Source: Nocardia yamanashiensis NBRC 100130
GTDB lineage: Bacteria > Actinomycetota > Actinomycetes > Mycobacteriales > Mycobacteriaceae
NCBI RefSeq assembly: GCF_001613325.1
Contig: NZ_BDCD01000050.1
Location: forward strand, 1-44,276
Length of the DNA: 44,276 nt
Direction: 5' to 3'
Below the pieces are notes generated by a model. That model ran no database searches, had not been told where the DNA came from, and saw only the letters and a program-made list of their open reading frames with translations. Shown piece after piece: positions 1-10,037 of the stretch. A program made the translations under genes and the position numbers. Each line of letters starts with the position of its first letter. Position 1 is the stretch's first letter.

Positions 1-1224
1 CTCGATCAGCACCTGGTAGCGGCGCATATCGATGATGTGGTCCACATGCTCGATATCGACCGGGCACTGCTCCACACACGCACCACAGGTCGTGCAGCTC
101 CACAACACCTCAGGATCGATGACCCCGTCTCCGTGCGCGACGAGCGGCCGCTCCCCTTCCGCACGTTCAGCTTCGGTGAGTTTGCCGAGCTTCTTCTCAC
201 CGTTCCCAGCCAGCAGATACGGAGCCTTCGCATACGTGTGATCGCGCAGCGACATGATCAGCAGCTTGGGCGACAACGGTTTTCCGGTATTCCATGCCGG
301 GCACTGACTCTGGCAGCGCCCGCATTCGGTGCACGTGGTGAAGTCCAGCAATGCCTTCCAGCTGAAATCCTCGACCTTGCCTGACCCGAACGCATCCACG
401 TCAGGGTCGGCGGCCTCCATATCGAGCACCACACCGCCGGACATCATCGGCTTGGCCGCTCCGAGCGCCACCCCACCGTCACGCTCGCGCTTGAAGTAGA
501 TATTCGCGAACGCCGAAATCCGATGCCACGCAACACCCCACGTCAGATAGCGCCCGATCAGCACCAGGAATGCCGCACCGGCCAGCATCTTCACGAACGC
601 GAATACCGAGATCAGCACCGGACTGACCGGCAGCAACCGCGCGACCTGCATCGTGACGAAATCGGAGGACACGTGCCCGCCCCCGTAGGTCGCGATCCGG
701 CCCGCTTTCACCAGCACATCACTGCATCCGTGCACCACCACGATCGCCTCGATCGCATACGCGGCCTTGAAATTCGATCTACCGAACCGCGAGAGCCGCT
801 CGGGCCGTCGCGGATGATTCAGTTGTCGAATGGCGATGAGCGCGAGGATCCCGACAATTGTTGTGAGCGCGAGTATCTCCTCCAGCAGGTGATACCCATA
901 CGTCTCGCCCACCCAAGGCCAGCCGAACTCCGGATCGAATGTCTGCCCGTACGACTCGAAATAGAGCACCATCCCGAGCAGGAACCCGACCATGACCAGC
1001 CAGTGCGCCCATCCGACGGTCCGGAACTTGTTCATCCGGGTATGCGCCGCGACCTCCACCAGCACGGTCCGCACCCGTGGCAGAACCGGCCGCCATCGCG
1101 ACCGATCCGCCTGCCCCGCACCGATGATCCGCACCATCCGCCGCGCGCCGACGAACAACGTCGCCCAGCACAGCGCGCTGATCACAGCGCCGATGGTCCC
1201 CAATGTGATCGTCGCGGCATTCAC
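1..1224 (-). CDS. Fe-S-binding membrane reductase, Rv0338c-like (partial)
   Basis: My own translation of the minus strand gives an open frame of 408 codons running off the left edge, so only the N-terminal part is present. The N-terminal part has several hydrophobic stretches. Two ferredoxin-type clusters follow: CTECGRCQSQCP from Cys298 and CTTCGACVEQCP from Cys377, each a CxxCxxCxxxCP [4Fe-4S] pattern. This order (membrane domain, then a dicluster ferredoxin) matches the heterodisulfide-reductase/GlpC-like family that includes mycobacterial Rv0338c; such proteins usually carry a CCG-domain C-terminal half, which would lie outside the window. The GTG start at 1224 has an AGGGGGG element upstream; an in-frame GTG at 1260 is an alternative. 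The electron donor and acceptor cannot be told from sequence. Confidence 0.85.
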   Translation of the reverse strand, partial: MNAATITLGTIGAVISALCWATLFVGARRMVRIIGAGQADRSRWRPVLPRVRTVLVEVAAHTRMNKFRTVGWAHWLVMVGFLLGMVLYFESYGQTFDPEFGWPWVGETYGYHLLEEILALTTIVGILALIAIRQLNHPRRPERLSRFGRSNFKAAYAIEAIVVVHGCSDVLVKAGRIATYGGGHVSSDFVTMQVARLLPVSPVLISVFAFVKMLAGAAFLVLIGRYLTWGVAWHRISAFANIYFKRERDGGVALGAAKPMMSGGVVLDMEAADPDVDAFGSGKVEDFSWKALLDFTTCTECGRCQSQCPAWNTGKPLSPKLLIMSLRDHTYAKAPYLLAGNGEKKLGKLTEAERAEGERPLVAHGDGVIDPEVLWSCTTCGACVEQCPVDIEHVDHIIDMRRYQVLIE

Positions 1225-1384
1225 AGCCTTCGACCCCCCTGCATCCGAAATGCACTGCACGGCAACACAACCGCATGTTACCCGTCAGTAACTTCAACGT
1301 CCGATGCCAAGCTATCACCGATTCCCTTGGCGCGGAAGCATCATTCGGACACCGTCAAGTTGCTTCGGCATCGGCGATGCGGCG

Positions 1385-2491
1385 CTAGGACTTCAGGGCC
1401 TGCGCCAAATCGGCCCACAGATCATCCGGATGTTCGATGCCGACCGACAGGCGGATGAGATCGGCCGGGATGGTCGGAACTTCGATGGCCCAGCGCCGCC
1501 GCCGCTCGAGCATGGACTCGACGCCGCCGAGACTGGTGGCGTGCACCCAGAGGTCGGTGCTTTCGCAAACACGTTGGGCCCCAGCGGCATCGCCACCGAG
1601 TTCGAAAGCGAGAATGGCGCCGAAGCCGGACATCTGCGCGGCCGCTCGGGCATGACCCGAGTCCTCCGGCAGACCCGGATAGCGGACCCGGCTCACGCGC
1701 GGATGCTCGAGCAGTCGCGCCGCCAGGAACGCGGCGTTCGACTGGGCGCGCTCCAATCGCAGTGCGAGCGTGCGCAGTCCACGCAGCGCCAGCCAGGCCT
1801 CCATCGGACCGGGGATCGCACCGAGGCTTCGACGGCGCAATTCCAGGGCCGCCCACCGCTCATCCGAGTTGGTGACGACAGCGCCGAGTACGACATCCGA
1901 GTGACCCGCGATGAACTTGGTCGCCGAGTGCAGCACGATGTCGGCGCCCATGGACAGCGGCTGTTGCAGCAGCGGCGTGGCAAAGGTGTTGTCCACCACG
2001 ACGGTTGCGCCCGCGGCACGACCCGCCGCCGCAAGTGCCGGGAGGTCCGCGACCTCCATGGCCGGGTTGGTCGGCGACTCGATCCACAGCAGGTCCGCAC
2101 CGGCGACCGCGGCCGACACCCCGGCGGTATCGACAACACTCACGCGGTCGACCGTGAGCCGCCCCGTCGCCGCCTGCTGATCCAGCAGCGCGAGCACGCC
2201 ACTGTAGGCATGCTGCGGCGCGACCACGCGCCCACCGACCGGCACCAGATCGCAGATCGCGGCGGCGGCCGCCATCCCCGAAGCGAAGCTCAGGCAGCGT
2301 CCGCCTTCCAACGCGCCGAGGGTCTCCTCGAGCGCCGTCCAGGCATCGTTGCCGAAACGGCCATAGCCCATATCGCCACCCGCGATGTAGGTCGAACTGA
2401 AAACGGGCGACCCGCCCAGCGGTGCGTCCGGGACCCGAGCGGGCCGGCCGGCGTGCACGACAACGGTGGAGGGATCTAGATCAAGCGTCAT
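1385..2491 (-). CDS. Cystathionine gamma-lyase / Cys-Met metabolism PLP enzyme
   Basis: This 368-residue protein is a fold-type I PLP enzyme of the Cys/Met metabolism family. The PLP-lysine region reads LHSATKFIAGHSDVVLG, and DLLWIESPTNPAMEVADL and VVDNTFATP are the usual upstream cofactor-binding segments. Family members catalyse gamma-elimination or gamma-replacement in transsulfuration (MetB, cystathionine gamma-lyase, MetZ). The C-terminal substrate-loop segment HATSLGGVESMLERR is typical of the family. The length is close to the usual 370-400 residues, so the gene looks intact. It is monocistronic, with 160 bases to the Fe-S protein. Lyase versus synthase activity cannot be assigned from sequence alone; many actinobacterial proteins of this length are annotated as cystathionine gamma-lyase. 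Confidence 0.88.
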   Translation of the reverse strand: MTLDLDPSTVVVHAGRPARVPDAPLGGSPVFSSTYIAGGDMGYGRFGNDAWTALEETLGALEGGRCLSFASGMAAAAAICDLVPVGGRVVAPQHAYSGVLALLDQQAATGRLTVDRVSVVDTAGVSAAVAGADLLWIESPTNPAMEVADLPALAAAGRAAGATVVVDNTFATPLLQQPLSMGADIVLHSATKFIAGHSDVVLGAVVTNSDERWAALELRRRSLGAIPGPMEAWLALRGLRTLALRLERAQSNAAFLAARLLEHPRVSRVRYPGLPEDSGHARAAAQMSGFGAILAFELGGDAAGAQRVCESTDLWVHATSLGGVESMLERRRRWAIEVPTIPADLIRLSVGIEHPDDLWADLAQALKS

Positions 2492-2719
2492 GCCTGCACT
2501 GTAAGCAGCGACAGGTGGCGATTGCGGATTGTGCAGGGCGGCAAGAACGGGTTCACCGCGCGTCCGGTTATCCGCTGCAGCCGTTTCGATCTCCGATGCA
2601 GACCGAACCGTACTGATCCCGTAATGGGATTCATGACATAGCCAAAAGCTATTGCCGCAGGTCGCGCGTAGCGTTGACAGTGTCGATCATGACGGATTGC
2701 GGAGTATTGGATCAGGCTC

Positions 2720-2995
2720 GTGGCTGGAAGTACCGGAAACTGGTGGCGCGGAGCAGTGCTGTCACAACTGGCCCGGTCCTCGGGTAGCGCGGCGGTGGTA
2801 CTGCTCGTGCTGGACGACGGAACCGAGGTCTTCAGTTTTCCGCGGCTCAATTGGGCGGTCGTAACGATCACGGCAGGATTGGTGATCGGGGCGGTCGTGC
2901 TGATCGCGATCCTCGTCGACCACGCCGAATTCGATGAGTCACCACCCCCACCTCCGCCCGCGATTTGTGAGCCTTTCTGCCCGACCCCTACCTGA
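2720..2995 (+). CDS. Small hypothetical membrane protein
   Basis: A 91-residue frame starts at GTG 2720. I do not recognise the family. Third codon positions are GC-rich as in neighbouring genes, which supports real coding. One clear hydrophobic helix (about residues 50-67, core TAGLVIGAVVLIAILV) is followed by an acidic stretch and a proline run (SPPPPPPAICEPFCP) with two cysteines, suggesting a single-pass protein with a proline-rich tail. The preceding 228 bases and following 216 bases hold nothing else I can support. No good Shine-Dalgarno element precedes the start, so the start is uncertain. Confidence 0.5.
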   Translation: MAGSTGNWWRGAVLSQLARSSGSAAVVLLVLDDGTEVFSFPRLNWAVVTITAGLVIGAVVLIAILVDHAEFDESPPPPPPAICEPFCPTPT

Positions 2996-3211
2996 CCTCG
3001 AATATTCGCTGAAATAAGTACCCGATACGTAGTTTCCCGGTCGCGTGGCAACCCTCCGGCGAGCGACTCTATTGGAGCACCGGAAGTCGGGGCTCGACAC
3101 AATGGAGTGCCGCAGTGGACATCGACGAGGCTGTCTGCGCAGTGTCGACTACCGGTCGAAACTATTCAATTGCCGACTTTCATTGCGGCCGTGGTCATTT
3201 AGGATCGCGAC

Positions 3212-3562
3212 ATGGAGAGTCGCATGGTCGATCGAGCGTCCGGGGAAACGGTTCGACGCTCAGTGATTCTGGGTGGTGGCGGCGTTCCCGGCGCGGCGTG
3301 GATGGCGGGACTGGCCGCCGAATTGCGCCGCCGGGGCATCGATTTGGCGGCGGCCGACTCGATAGTCGGCACATCCGCCGGCGCGGTGGTGGGCGCCGCC
3401 GATGATCCGCGACCACCCGGCAGTACCCAACCGCCTTCGGTAGTGAAATTCGAACTGGCCGCCACCGTGTTCGGCCTACTTTTCGATCGATCCCGGGACC
3501 GCGACGCCGCACGACGCGAAGTCGGCCGTTTGGCAATGGACCGAAACTCCCGCGCAGCCTAG
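3212..3562 (+). pseudogene. Patatin-like phospholipase, truncated remnant
   Basis: The first 60 residues are a clear patatin N-terminus: a glycine-rich oxyanion segment (ILGGGGVPGAAWMAGLAAEL, about residues 19-38) and the nucleophile elbow GTSAG with Ser55. Patatin-like acyl hydrolases use this serine with a DG[A/G] aspartate about 150 or more residues later and are normally near 300 residues. Here the frame ends after 116 residues. Residues 62-116 no longer read like a patatin until a short stretch (RSRDRDAARREVGRLAM) that resembles the region some 40-50 residues further along in intact proteins. This suggests an internal deletion plus a premature stop. No catalytic Asp is present, so the product should be inactive. 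Confidence 0.7.
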
Positions 3563-3617
3563 TTGACCTCTGCGATGGCGTGCCGCGATTCGGGCGTGTC
3601 GTACGCCCGGCCGCCAT

Positions 3618-3648
3618 GGTAGTCTCGTATTGTCCAGGGGTAGTCTCG
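3618..3648 (+). repeat. Direct repeat, possible operator
   Basis: The 10-base word GGTAGTCTCG occurs at 3618-3627 and again at 3639-3648, exactly 21 bases apart (two helical turns). It lies just before the small-gene pair whose second member is ribbon-helix-helix-like. RHH repressors often bind tandem repeats in their own promoter, so an autoregulatory site is a reasonable inference; it is not shown by sequence alone. Confidence 0.35.
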
Positions 3649-3653
3649 ACCGG

Positions 3654-3959
3654 GTGCCCATAAAACTCTATTACGGGTTAGCGCAGATGATGGCTGCCGC
3701 CGGTGTCGATCTCACGCCGGAGCAAGTCCTCACCCTGATGCGACGATGGCTGGCCGGACAACGCCGGGCCTGGGGCGAGCCCGCCTACGACCAAGCGACT
3801 GGCTGGCTGATGTTCCAGCTGTGGATGCGCACCGACAACGGGCAGCCCGTCCAGCTAACCGGACGGATAACCCCGCCCGACTTCTACATCGTTGATGTCC
3901 GCCCGTTGACCGCCATCGAGATCGCTGAGTTCATCCAGTGGGAGGCCCGCAATGACTGA
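3654..3959 (+). CDS. Small hypothetical protein, first gene of an RHH pair
   Basis: This is a compact soluble protein of about 101 residues from GTG 3654. The frame is open further upstream (TTG 3630), and ATG codons at 3687 and 3690 are alternatives, so the start is unsure. I do not recognise the family. Two halves are visible: a helical N-terminus with GVDLTPEQVLTLMRRWLAGQ, and a C-terminal part rich in beta-type sequence (GRITPPDFYIVDVRPLTA). There is no signal peptide or membrane segment. Its stop overlaps the start of the next gene by 8 bases, so the two are almost certainly co-translated. The layout recalls a toxin-antitoxin or small phage-derived module, but no toxin motif is recognisable. 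Confidence 0.5.
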   Translation: MPIKLYYGLAQMMAAAGVDLTPEQVLTLMRRWLAGQRRAWGEPAYDQATGWLMFQLWMRTDNGQPVQLTGRITPPDFYIVDVRPLTAIEIAEFIQWEARND

Positions 3960-4305
3960 CAACAGCACCCACACCGACGCCGTCACTCCACAGGAGATGG
4001 CGCAGATCCTGGCACGTCTCGAGCGCGGCAGCACGCCCGCCGTCTCGACGTCCGGCACCGGCACCGGCATGGAGGCACGGTCGGTCAAGATGCCCAAGGA
4101 ACTCGATATACGGGTCGGATTGCGTGCGGAGCAACTCGGCATGACCAAGAGCGCCTACTTCCGGTGGCTGGCCGAGCGAGATCTGAAGGACGCCTACAGC
4201 GACGAGCCGGAAATGGTGCCCTTGACCGAGGCGCGCGCGATCGCGACACGCGCGGTCGACGAGGCGTTGGCACAGCTGTCCCATCGCCCCGGCCACGCCG
4301 CCTGA
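3952..4305 (+). CDS. Ribbon-helix-helix-like small protein
   Basis: This 117-residue protein overlaps the preceding gene by 8 bases. An apparently disordered N-terminus (residues 1-45, Thr/Ser-rich) leads to ARSVKMPKELDIRVGLRAEQ and then LGMTKSAYFRWLAERDL. That order, a short basic beta strand followed by two helices with a small turn, is the MetJ/Arc (RHH) DNA-binding pattern found in antitoxins and plasmid copy regulators. The C-terminal helix (residues 85-110) could contact the partner protein. An antitoxin or autoregulator role is inferred from the fold and from the repeat at 3618-3648. Homology to a named family is not claimed. Confidence 0.6.
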   Translation: MTDNSTHTDAVTPQEMAQILARLERGSTPAVSTSGTGTGMEARSVKMPKELDIRVGLRAEQLGMTKSAYFRWLAERDLKDAYSDEPEMVPLTEARAIATRAVDEALAQLSHRPGHAA

Positions 4306-4403
4306 CACCGATCGAACTACATAGTCACGATCCTCGTCGCCGACGACTGCGGGATAGCGGTCGGACAGGAACTGGATCACCGAACGGCGAACACACGGGT
4401 CCT

Positions 4404-4631
4404 TCAGGCCTCCTCGTCGCTATGGCGACCAGATGCCAACTCGGTCTCGACGATCAACAGATGTGCCAGCGCCTCGGCGAACAGCTCTTCACCAGTGGCG
4501 CGCATATCAGCAGCGGTCCGACCCAGGATCCGACCGTCCGTCAGGTCGATACTGGCGTCCCAGTTGTCGATGCTGCGGCCTGCGTGCAAGCCGGTGACCG
4601 AACCCTCGCCGGTCTTCTTGGTGGCCAACAC
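4404..4631 (-). CDS. Hypothetical ORF of about 75 aa, possibly a gene remnant
   Basis: From GTG 4631 the frame encodes 75 residues containing DNWDASIDLTDGRILGRTAA and GEELFAEALAHLLIVETEL. I do not recognise it. The frame is open further upstream into the end of ripA (to 4727), but that extension is antisense-like low-quality sequence. Just downstream, bases 4306-4400 on the minus strand contain a different short open stretch (IQFLSDRYPAVVGDEDRDYVV) in another frame, suggesting that this strip holds worn remnants of one or two former genes. It sits where mycobacteria carry ripB, but shows no NlpC/P60 motif. Confidence 0.35.
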   Translation of the reverse strand: MLATKKTGEGSVTGLHAGRSIDNWDASIDLTDGRILGRTAADMRATGEELFAEALAHLLIVETELASGRHSDEEA

Positions 4632-4656
4632 GCAGTCGTTGACCTCGATACACGCG

Positions 4657-6072
4657 TCAGGAGATGATGCGGACCGCGTAGGGCATGATGCCGTCTTCGC
4701 GGACGGGCGAAACCCGTACCACCTCACCGGATTGCGGAGCCTCGACCATTTTCCCGCCGCCGAGGTAGAGAGCTACGTGCTGGCTGCCGCCGGGGCCCCA
4801 GAAGAGCATGTCGCCGCGTTCACGTTCGGAGACGGGGACGCGGGAGCCCATGGTGTATTGGTAGCCGCTGTAGTGCGGGAGGGAGACGCCGATGCCGGCG
4901 AAGGCGTAGATCATGAGGCCGGAGCAGTCGAAGCCGGTTTTGGCGTAGTCGCCGTAGGAGTCGGCTACGCCGCCGTCGCGGATGCCGAGGGTGGCGCCGG
5001 ATTCGTCGCCGCCGCCCCAGGCGTAGTCCTCACCCAACTGGGCCATGGCTCGGTCGACCACTACTTCGATGAGTTGGGAGCGGGAGCCGGAGGGGCGGGT
5101 GGCTTGCTGGCCGGAGCGGGAGGGGGCGGGGGAATTGTCGATCAGGGAGTGCGGGCGGTGGCCGGCGGCGGCGTCGTTGGCGAGGCCGTTGGCGCGGTGG
5201 TCGGCGTTGACGCGGGCGGCGGCCTCGGAGGCGGCGGCGCGGGCGGCTGCCTCGTCGGCGCGGCGCTGGTTTTCCCAGGCGGTGTAGGCGTCGCGCTGGG
5301 ATTGCAGGCCGGTGACGGTGGCGCGGGCGGCGTCCAGGCGCTGCTGGGCCGAATCGCGTTGGGCCACCAGGTCGTTGCGGCGGGCGGCCTGCTGGTTCAG
5401 TTCGGCCTGGGCGGTGGTAACGGCGTTCTGGGCTTCGGTCTTCTTCGCGTCGGCGTCGGCCGCGGCGGCGTCGGCGGTCTGCTGTGCCTGGCGGGCGACG
5501 GCGGTCTTGTTGGCCTGATCGACCTGGGCGCGGCGCAGGCCGTTGACCACCTGCTGCTGGTTCAGGGATTTGATGGTGAGGATCTGAGCGCGGTCCAGAG
5601 CGATCTCGGGCGTGGGCGCCGCGAGGTAGTTGACCAGCGAATTCGAGCCGGGACGCATGTAGACCTGGGTCACGTATTTGTCGAAGTCACCGTGTGCGGC
5701 ATCGACTTTCACGCCGGCGGCGGTGAGATCGGTCTGGCACTGGGCGACCGCGCGGGCCGCGGCATCGGCGGCATCACGCGCGATCTGCAGGTCCACCAGG
5801 GCCTTGTTGACGGCTTCGCGGCGCACGGCCACGGCATCGTCGAGCTGCTGCAGCTGCTGTTCGGCGGTCGCGACCTGGTTGATGAGCACGCCGACCTGGC
5901 CGACGCCCGCGTCGACTTGCGCTCCGGCGTCGGCGATCTCGCTGTCGCTGGGATTGGGCGGTGGCGGCGCCGCGTGTCCGGCGCCGATGCCGACCGCCAG
6001 CACCAGCACCGCGATCAGCAACTCTGTGGCGACATGAACCGGGCGCGTCCGCCCCCATGCCGGTCGTCGCAT
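4657..6072 (-). CDS. ripA: RipA-like NlpC/P60 peptidoglycan endopeptidase
   Basis: The best start, ATG 6072, follows AGGGAGGTGTG and gives 471 residues. A signal segment (LLIAVLVLAVGIGAGHAAP, about residues 16-34) exports the protein. Residues about 40-275 form a long Ala/Gln-rich coiled coil. The C-terminal NlpC/P60 domain carries FDCSGLMIYAF (Cys383), GSQHVALYLGG (His432) and MVEAP (Glu444). By this start, these numbers coincide with the catalytic triad reported for M. tuberculosis RipA (C383, H432, E444). RipA cleaves peptide stems between D-Glu and mDAP during daughter-cell separation and is kept inactive by its N-terminal coiled coil. The Rv1476-like gene lies upstream on the same strand, as in mycobacteria; a ripB gene is not found downstream. 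Confidence 0.93.
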   Translation of the reverse strand: MRRPAWGRTRPVHVATELLIAVLVLAVGIGAGHAAPPPPNPSDSEIADAGAQVDAGVGQVGVLINQVATAEQQLQQLDDAVAVRREAVNKALVDLQIARDAADAAARAVAQCQTDLTAAGVKVDAAHGDFDKYVTQVYMRPGSNSLVNYLAAPTPEIALDRAQILTIKSLNQQQVVNGLRRAQVDQANKTAVARQAQQTADAAAADADAKKTEAQNAVTTAQAELNQQAARRNDLVAQRDSAQQRLDAARATVTGLQSQRDAYTAWENQRRADEAAARAAASEAAARVNADHRANGLANDAAAGHRPHSLIDNSPAPSRSGQQATRPSGSRSQLIEVVVDRAMAQLGEDYAWGGGDESGATLGIRDGGVADSYGDYAKTGFDCSGLMIYAFAGIGVSLPHYSGYQYTMGSRVPVSERERGDMLFWGPGGSQHVALYLGGGKMVEAPQSGEVVRVSPVREDGIMPYAVRIIS

Positions 6073-6192
6073 CACACCTCCCTGGAGTCCCATCCGGCAC
6101 TTCATCCCCAACCGTGCCATCGCGAAACCGTACGTCACTTCGATTAGCGGGTGGCTCAGCCACGCCACAATGACAAAGGTGTAATTCAGACG

Positions 6193-6217
6193 TTGCTAGC
6201 AATTTGCCTGATCAGGC
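6193..6217. promoter_or_regulatory. Two adjacent palindromes upstream of ripA
   Basis: TTGCTAGCAA (6193-6202) and GCCTGATCAGGC (6206-6217) are both perfect palindromes, separated by three bases and lying about 120-145 bases before the ripA start. They could be protein-binding sites in the ripA promoter. No regulator is assigned. Confidence 0.35.
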
Positions 6218-6241
6218 GGCATATCTCCAGCAACACGAAAC

Positions 6242-6275
6242 GCCGAACTGCTGGAAGGATTTCCGGCGGTTCGGC
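6242..6275. terminator. Hairpin between Rv1476-like gene and ripA
   Basis: Arms 6242-6256 and 6261-6275 (GCCGAACTGCTGGAA and TTCCGGCGGTTCGGC) pair over 15 positions with a 4-base loop. In plus-strand RNA two pairs are G:U; in minus-strand RNA these become A:C mismatches. It could end or attenuate transcription between the upstream gene (stop at 6311) and ripA. No U-tract follows. Confidence 0.5.
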
Positions 6276-6310
6276 GTGTCAGTACGGGAGGGTCGGTGCG
6301 AACGGAGCGT

Positions 6311-6862
6311 TCAGCCGACGGGGGTGAGCGGTCGCTCCGAGGGCGGATCGGTCTTGGCGCGCTTGGTCTTCACCACGTACAGCCCGCCGATGACGGCGAG
6401 CAGCCCGGCCAGCACGATCAGCGTGATGACGGTCCAGGAAAGTCCCTCGGGCTGCTCCAGGCGATCGACGAAGACCCGCGCCGCCTCCTCGGTGTGCTCG
6501 GGCCCGCGGTACTTGGCCTTGTCCTCGGCCCATTCCAGCCGGGCGCGGGTGAAGGTGTCGCTGTAGGTGCCCACCCAATCGTCGGAGAGCACCAGCACCG
6601 TGCCGTGCTCCTGCACCCCCACCTCGGTGGCCAGATCGCGCAGGTTCGCCTCGATGCCGGGGTTGCCCTGCACCACAACGATATTGAGATCGATGCCGTG
6701 CTCGCGCGCCTCGGCGGCGATGGCGGCCAGGCCGTCCTGGTCCCGATTCTTGGGCGCGGCGACGTGATTGTCGGCCAGATCCAGGCGGATCGACTTCAGG
6801 TCGGTGTTCGGCGGTAGCTCCGCCTTCAGCGGGCTGAAAACCGCGTTACGCGAGACGGTCAC
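6311..6862 (-). CDS. Rv1476-like membrane protein (DUF6676 type)
   Basis: This 183-residue protein has a soluble N-terminal domain and a single C-terminal transmembrane helix (WTVITLIVLAGLLAVIGGLY, about residues 143-162) followed by a basic tail (VVKTKRAK). The soluble part contains LNIVVVQGNPGIEANLRDLA and GTVLVLSDDWVGTYS, resembling the strand-helix pattern of TPM-type domains. The position between acn (divergent) and ripA (same strand) matches Rv1476 of M. tuberculosis, and the architecture agrees. Its function is not established; the linkage to ripA suggests a cell-envelope role. The start is GTG 6862, with 199 bases to the acn start. Confidence 0.8.
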   Translation of the reverse strand: MTVSRNAVFSPLKAELPPNTDLKSIRLDLADNHVAAPKNRDQDGLAAIAAEAREHGIDLNIVVVQGNPGIEANLRDLATEVGVQEHGTVLVLSDDWVGTYSDTFTRARLEWAEDKAKYRGPEHTEEAARVFVDRLEQPEGLSWTVITLIVLAGLLAVIGGLYVVKTKRAKTDPPSERPLTPVG

Positions 6863-6953
6863 GAACGCACAGTACGCGACCGCTTGTCACATCACCTCAC
6901 CACGGCACGCCGTAAGCTGCTTCCGATGCCCGGGGACCTCCCCGATGCGTTCA

Positions 6954-6969
6954 CAGGACAAGCGTACTG
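6954..6969 (+). promoter_or_regulatory. AcnR operator upstream of acn
   Basis: CAGGACAAGCGTACTG matches at every fixed position the AcnR-binding consensus CAGNACnnncGTACTG reported for acn upstream regions in corynebacteria and mycobacteria. It lies 93 bases before the GTG start of acn. TAGGGT at 6971-6976 could be the promoter -10 element, which would place the operator over the promoter and allow repression by occlusion. Confidence 0.85.
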
Positions 6970-7061
6970 TTAGGGTTGGAAACCGGACGAGGCCCGCGCC
7001 TCGACGAGCCATCGGCACAGCCCCGCCGGTGGCCCCCATTCACAGACGAGTGGAGCTGAAC

Positions 7062-9854
<2,793 letters not shown>

Positions 9855-9866
9855 TATTGCCCGCCG

Positions 9867-9897
9867 CTCGGCTGTGAAGGGCTGTTTCACAGCCGAG
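9867..9897 (+). terminator. Strong hairpin after acn
   Basis: Perfect 12-base arms CTCGGCTGTGAA (9867-9878) and TTCACAGCCGAG (9886-9897) enclose a 7-base loop, starting 13 bases after the acn stop codon. There is only a weak T-rich tail, as is common in actinobacteria. It probably ends or thins transcription leaving acn. Confidence 0.7.
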
Positions 9898-9907
9898 TTG
9901 TGGTGGT

Positions 9908-9931
9908 GGGCACCGGTTTTCACCGGTGCCC
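9908..9931 (+). other. Second intergenic hairpin
   Basis: GGGCACCGGT (9908-9917) and ACCGGTGCCC (9922-9931) form a perfect 10-base-pair stem with a TTTC loop, only 10 bases after the first hairpin. It may back up the terminator or stabilise the acn mRNA 3' end. Confidence 0.6.
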
Positions 9932-9968
9932 GCCACGCGATCCACCCGGATCGCTTCGCTCGTCGCTC

Positions 9969-10016
9969 GTGCGGGATCTCCGTCCCGGTCGCAAGATCGG
10001 TACGGAGATCCCGCAC
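9969..10016 (+). other. Long stem-loop just upstream of acnR
   Basis: Arms GTGCGGGATCTCCGT (9969-9983) and ACGGAGATCCCGCAC (10002-10016) are perfectly complementary over 15 bases, with an 18-base spacer. The structure ends 21 bases before the acnR start and just before its GGAGGAG ribosome-binding site. It may act as an RNA processing site, an attenuator, or (as DNA) a protein-binding site. Confidence 0.6.
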
Positions 10017-10037
10017 AACACGTTTCGGAGGAGCCCA

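Noticed and set aside
3654..4305. A BrnT/BrnA toxin-antitoxin pair
   Set aside because: Gene order (unknown protein, then RHH) fits, but the first protein lacks the BrnT N-terminal motif and is not otherwise similar. Left as an unassigned pair.
4495..6147. Plus-strand frame of 550 codons across ripA
   Set aside because: Gly/Ala/Val-rich antisense shadow of the RipA coiled coil and NlpC/P60 domain; no domain or ribosome-binding site.
6073..6310. A c-di-AMP (ydaO-type) riboswitch before ripA
   Set aside because: Such elements precede cell-wall hydrolase genes in some actinobacteria, but I could not match the conserved core sequences here; only a simple hairpin and palindromes are present.
9867..9897. 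A CRP/GlxR binding site
   Set aside because: TGTGA and TCACA are present but separated by 9 bases rather than 6, and they belong to a 12-bp terminator stem after acn.
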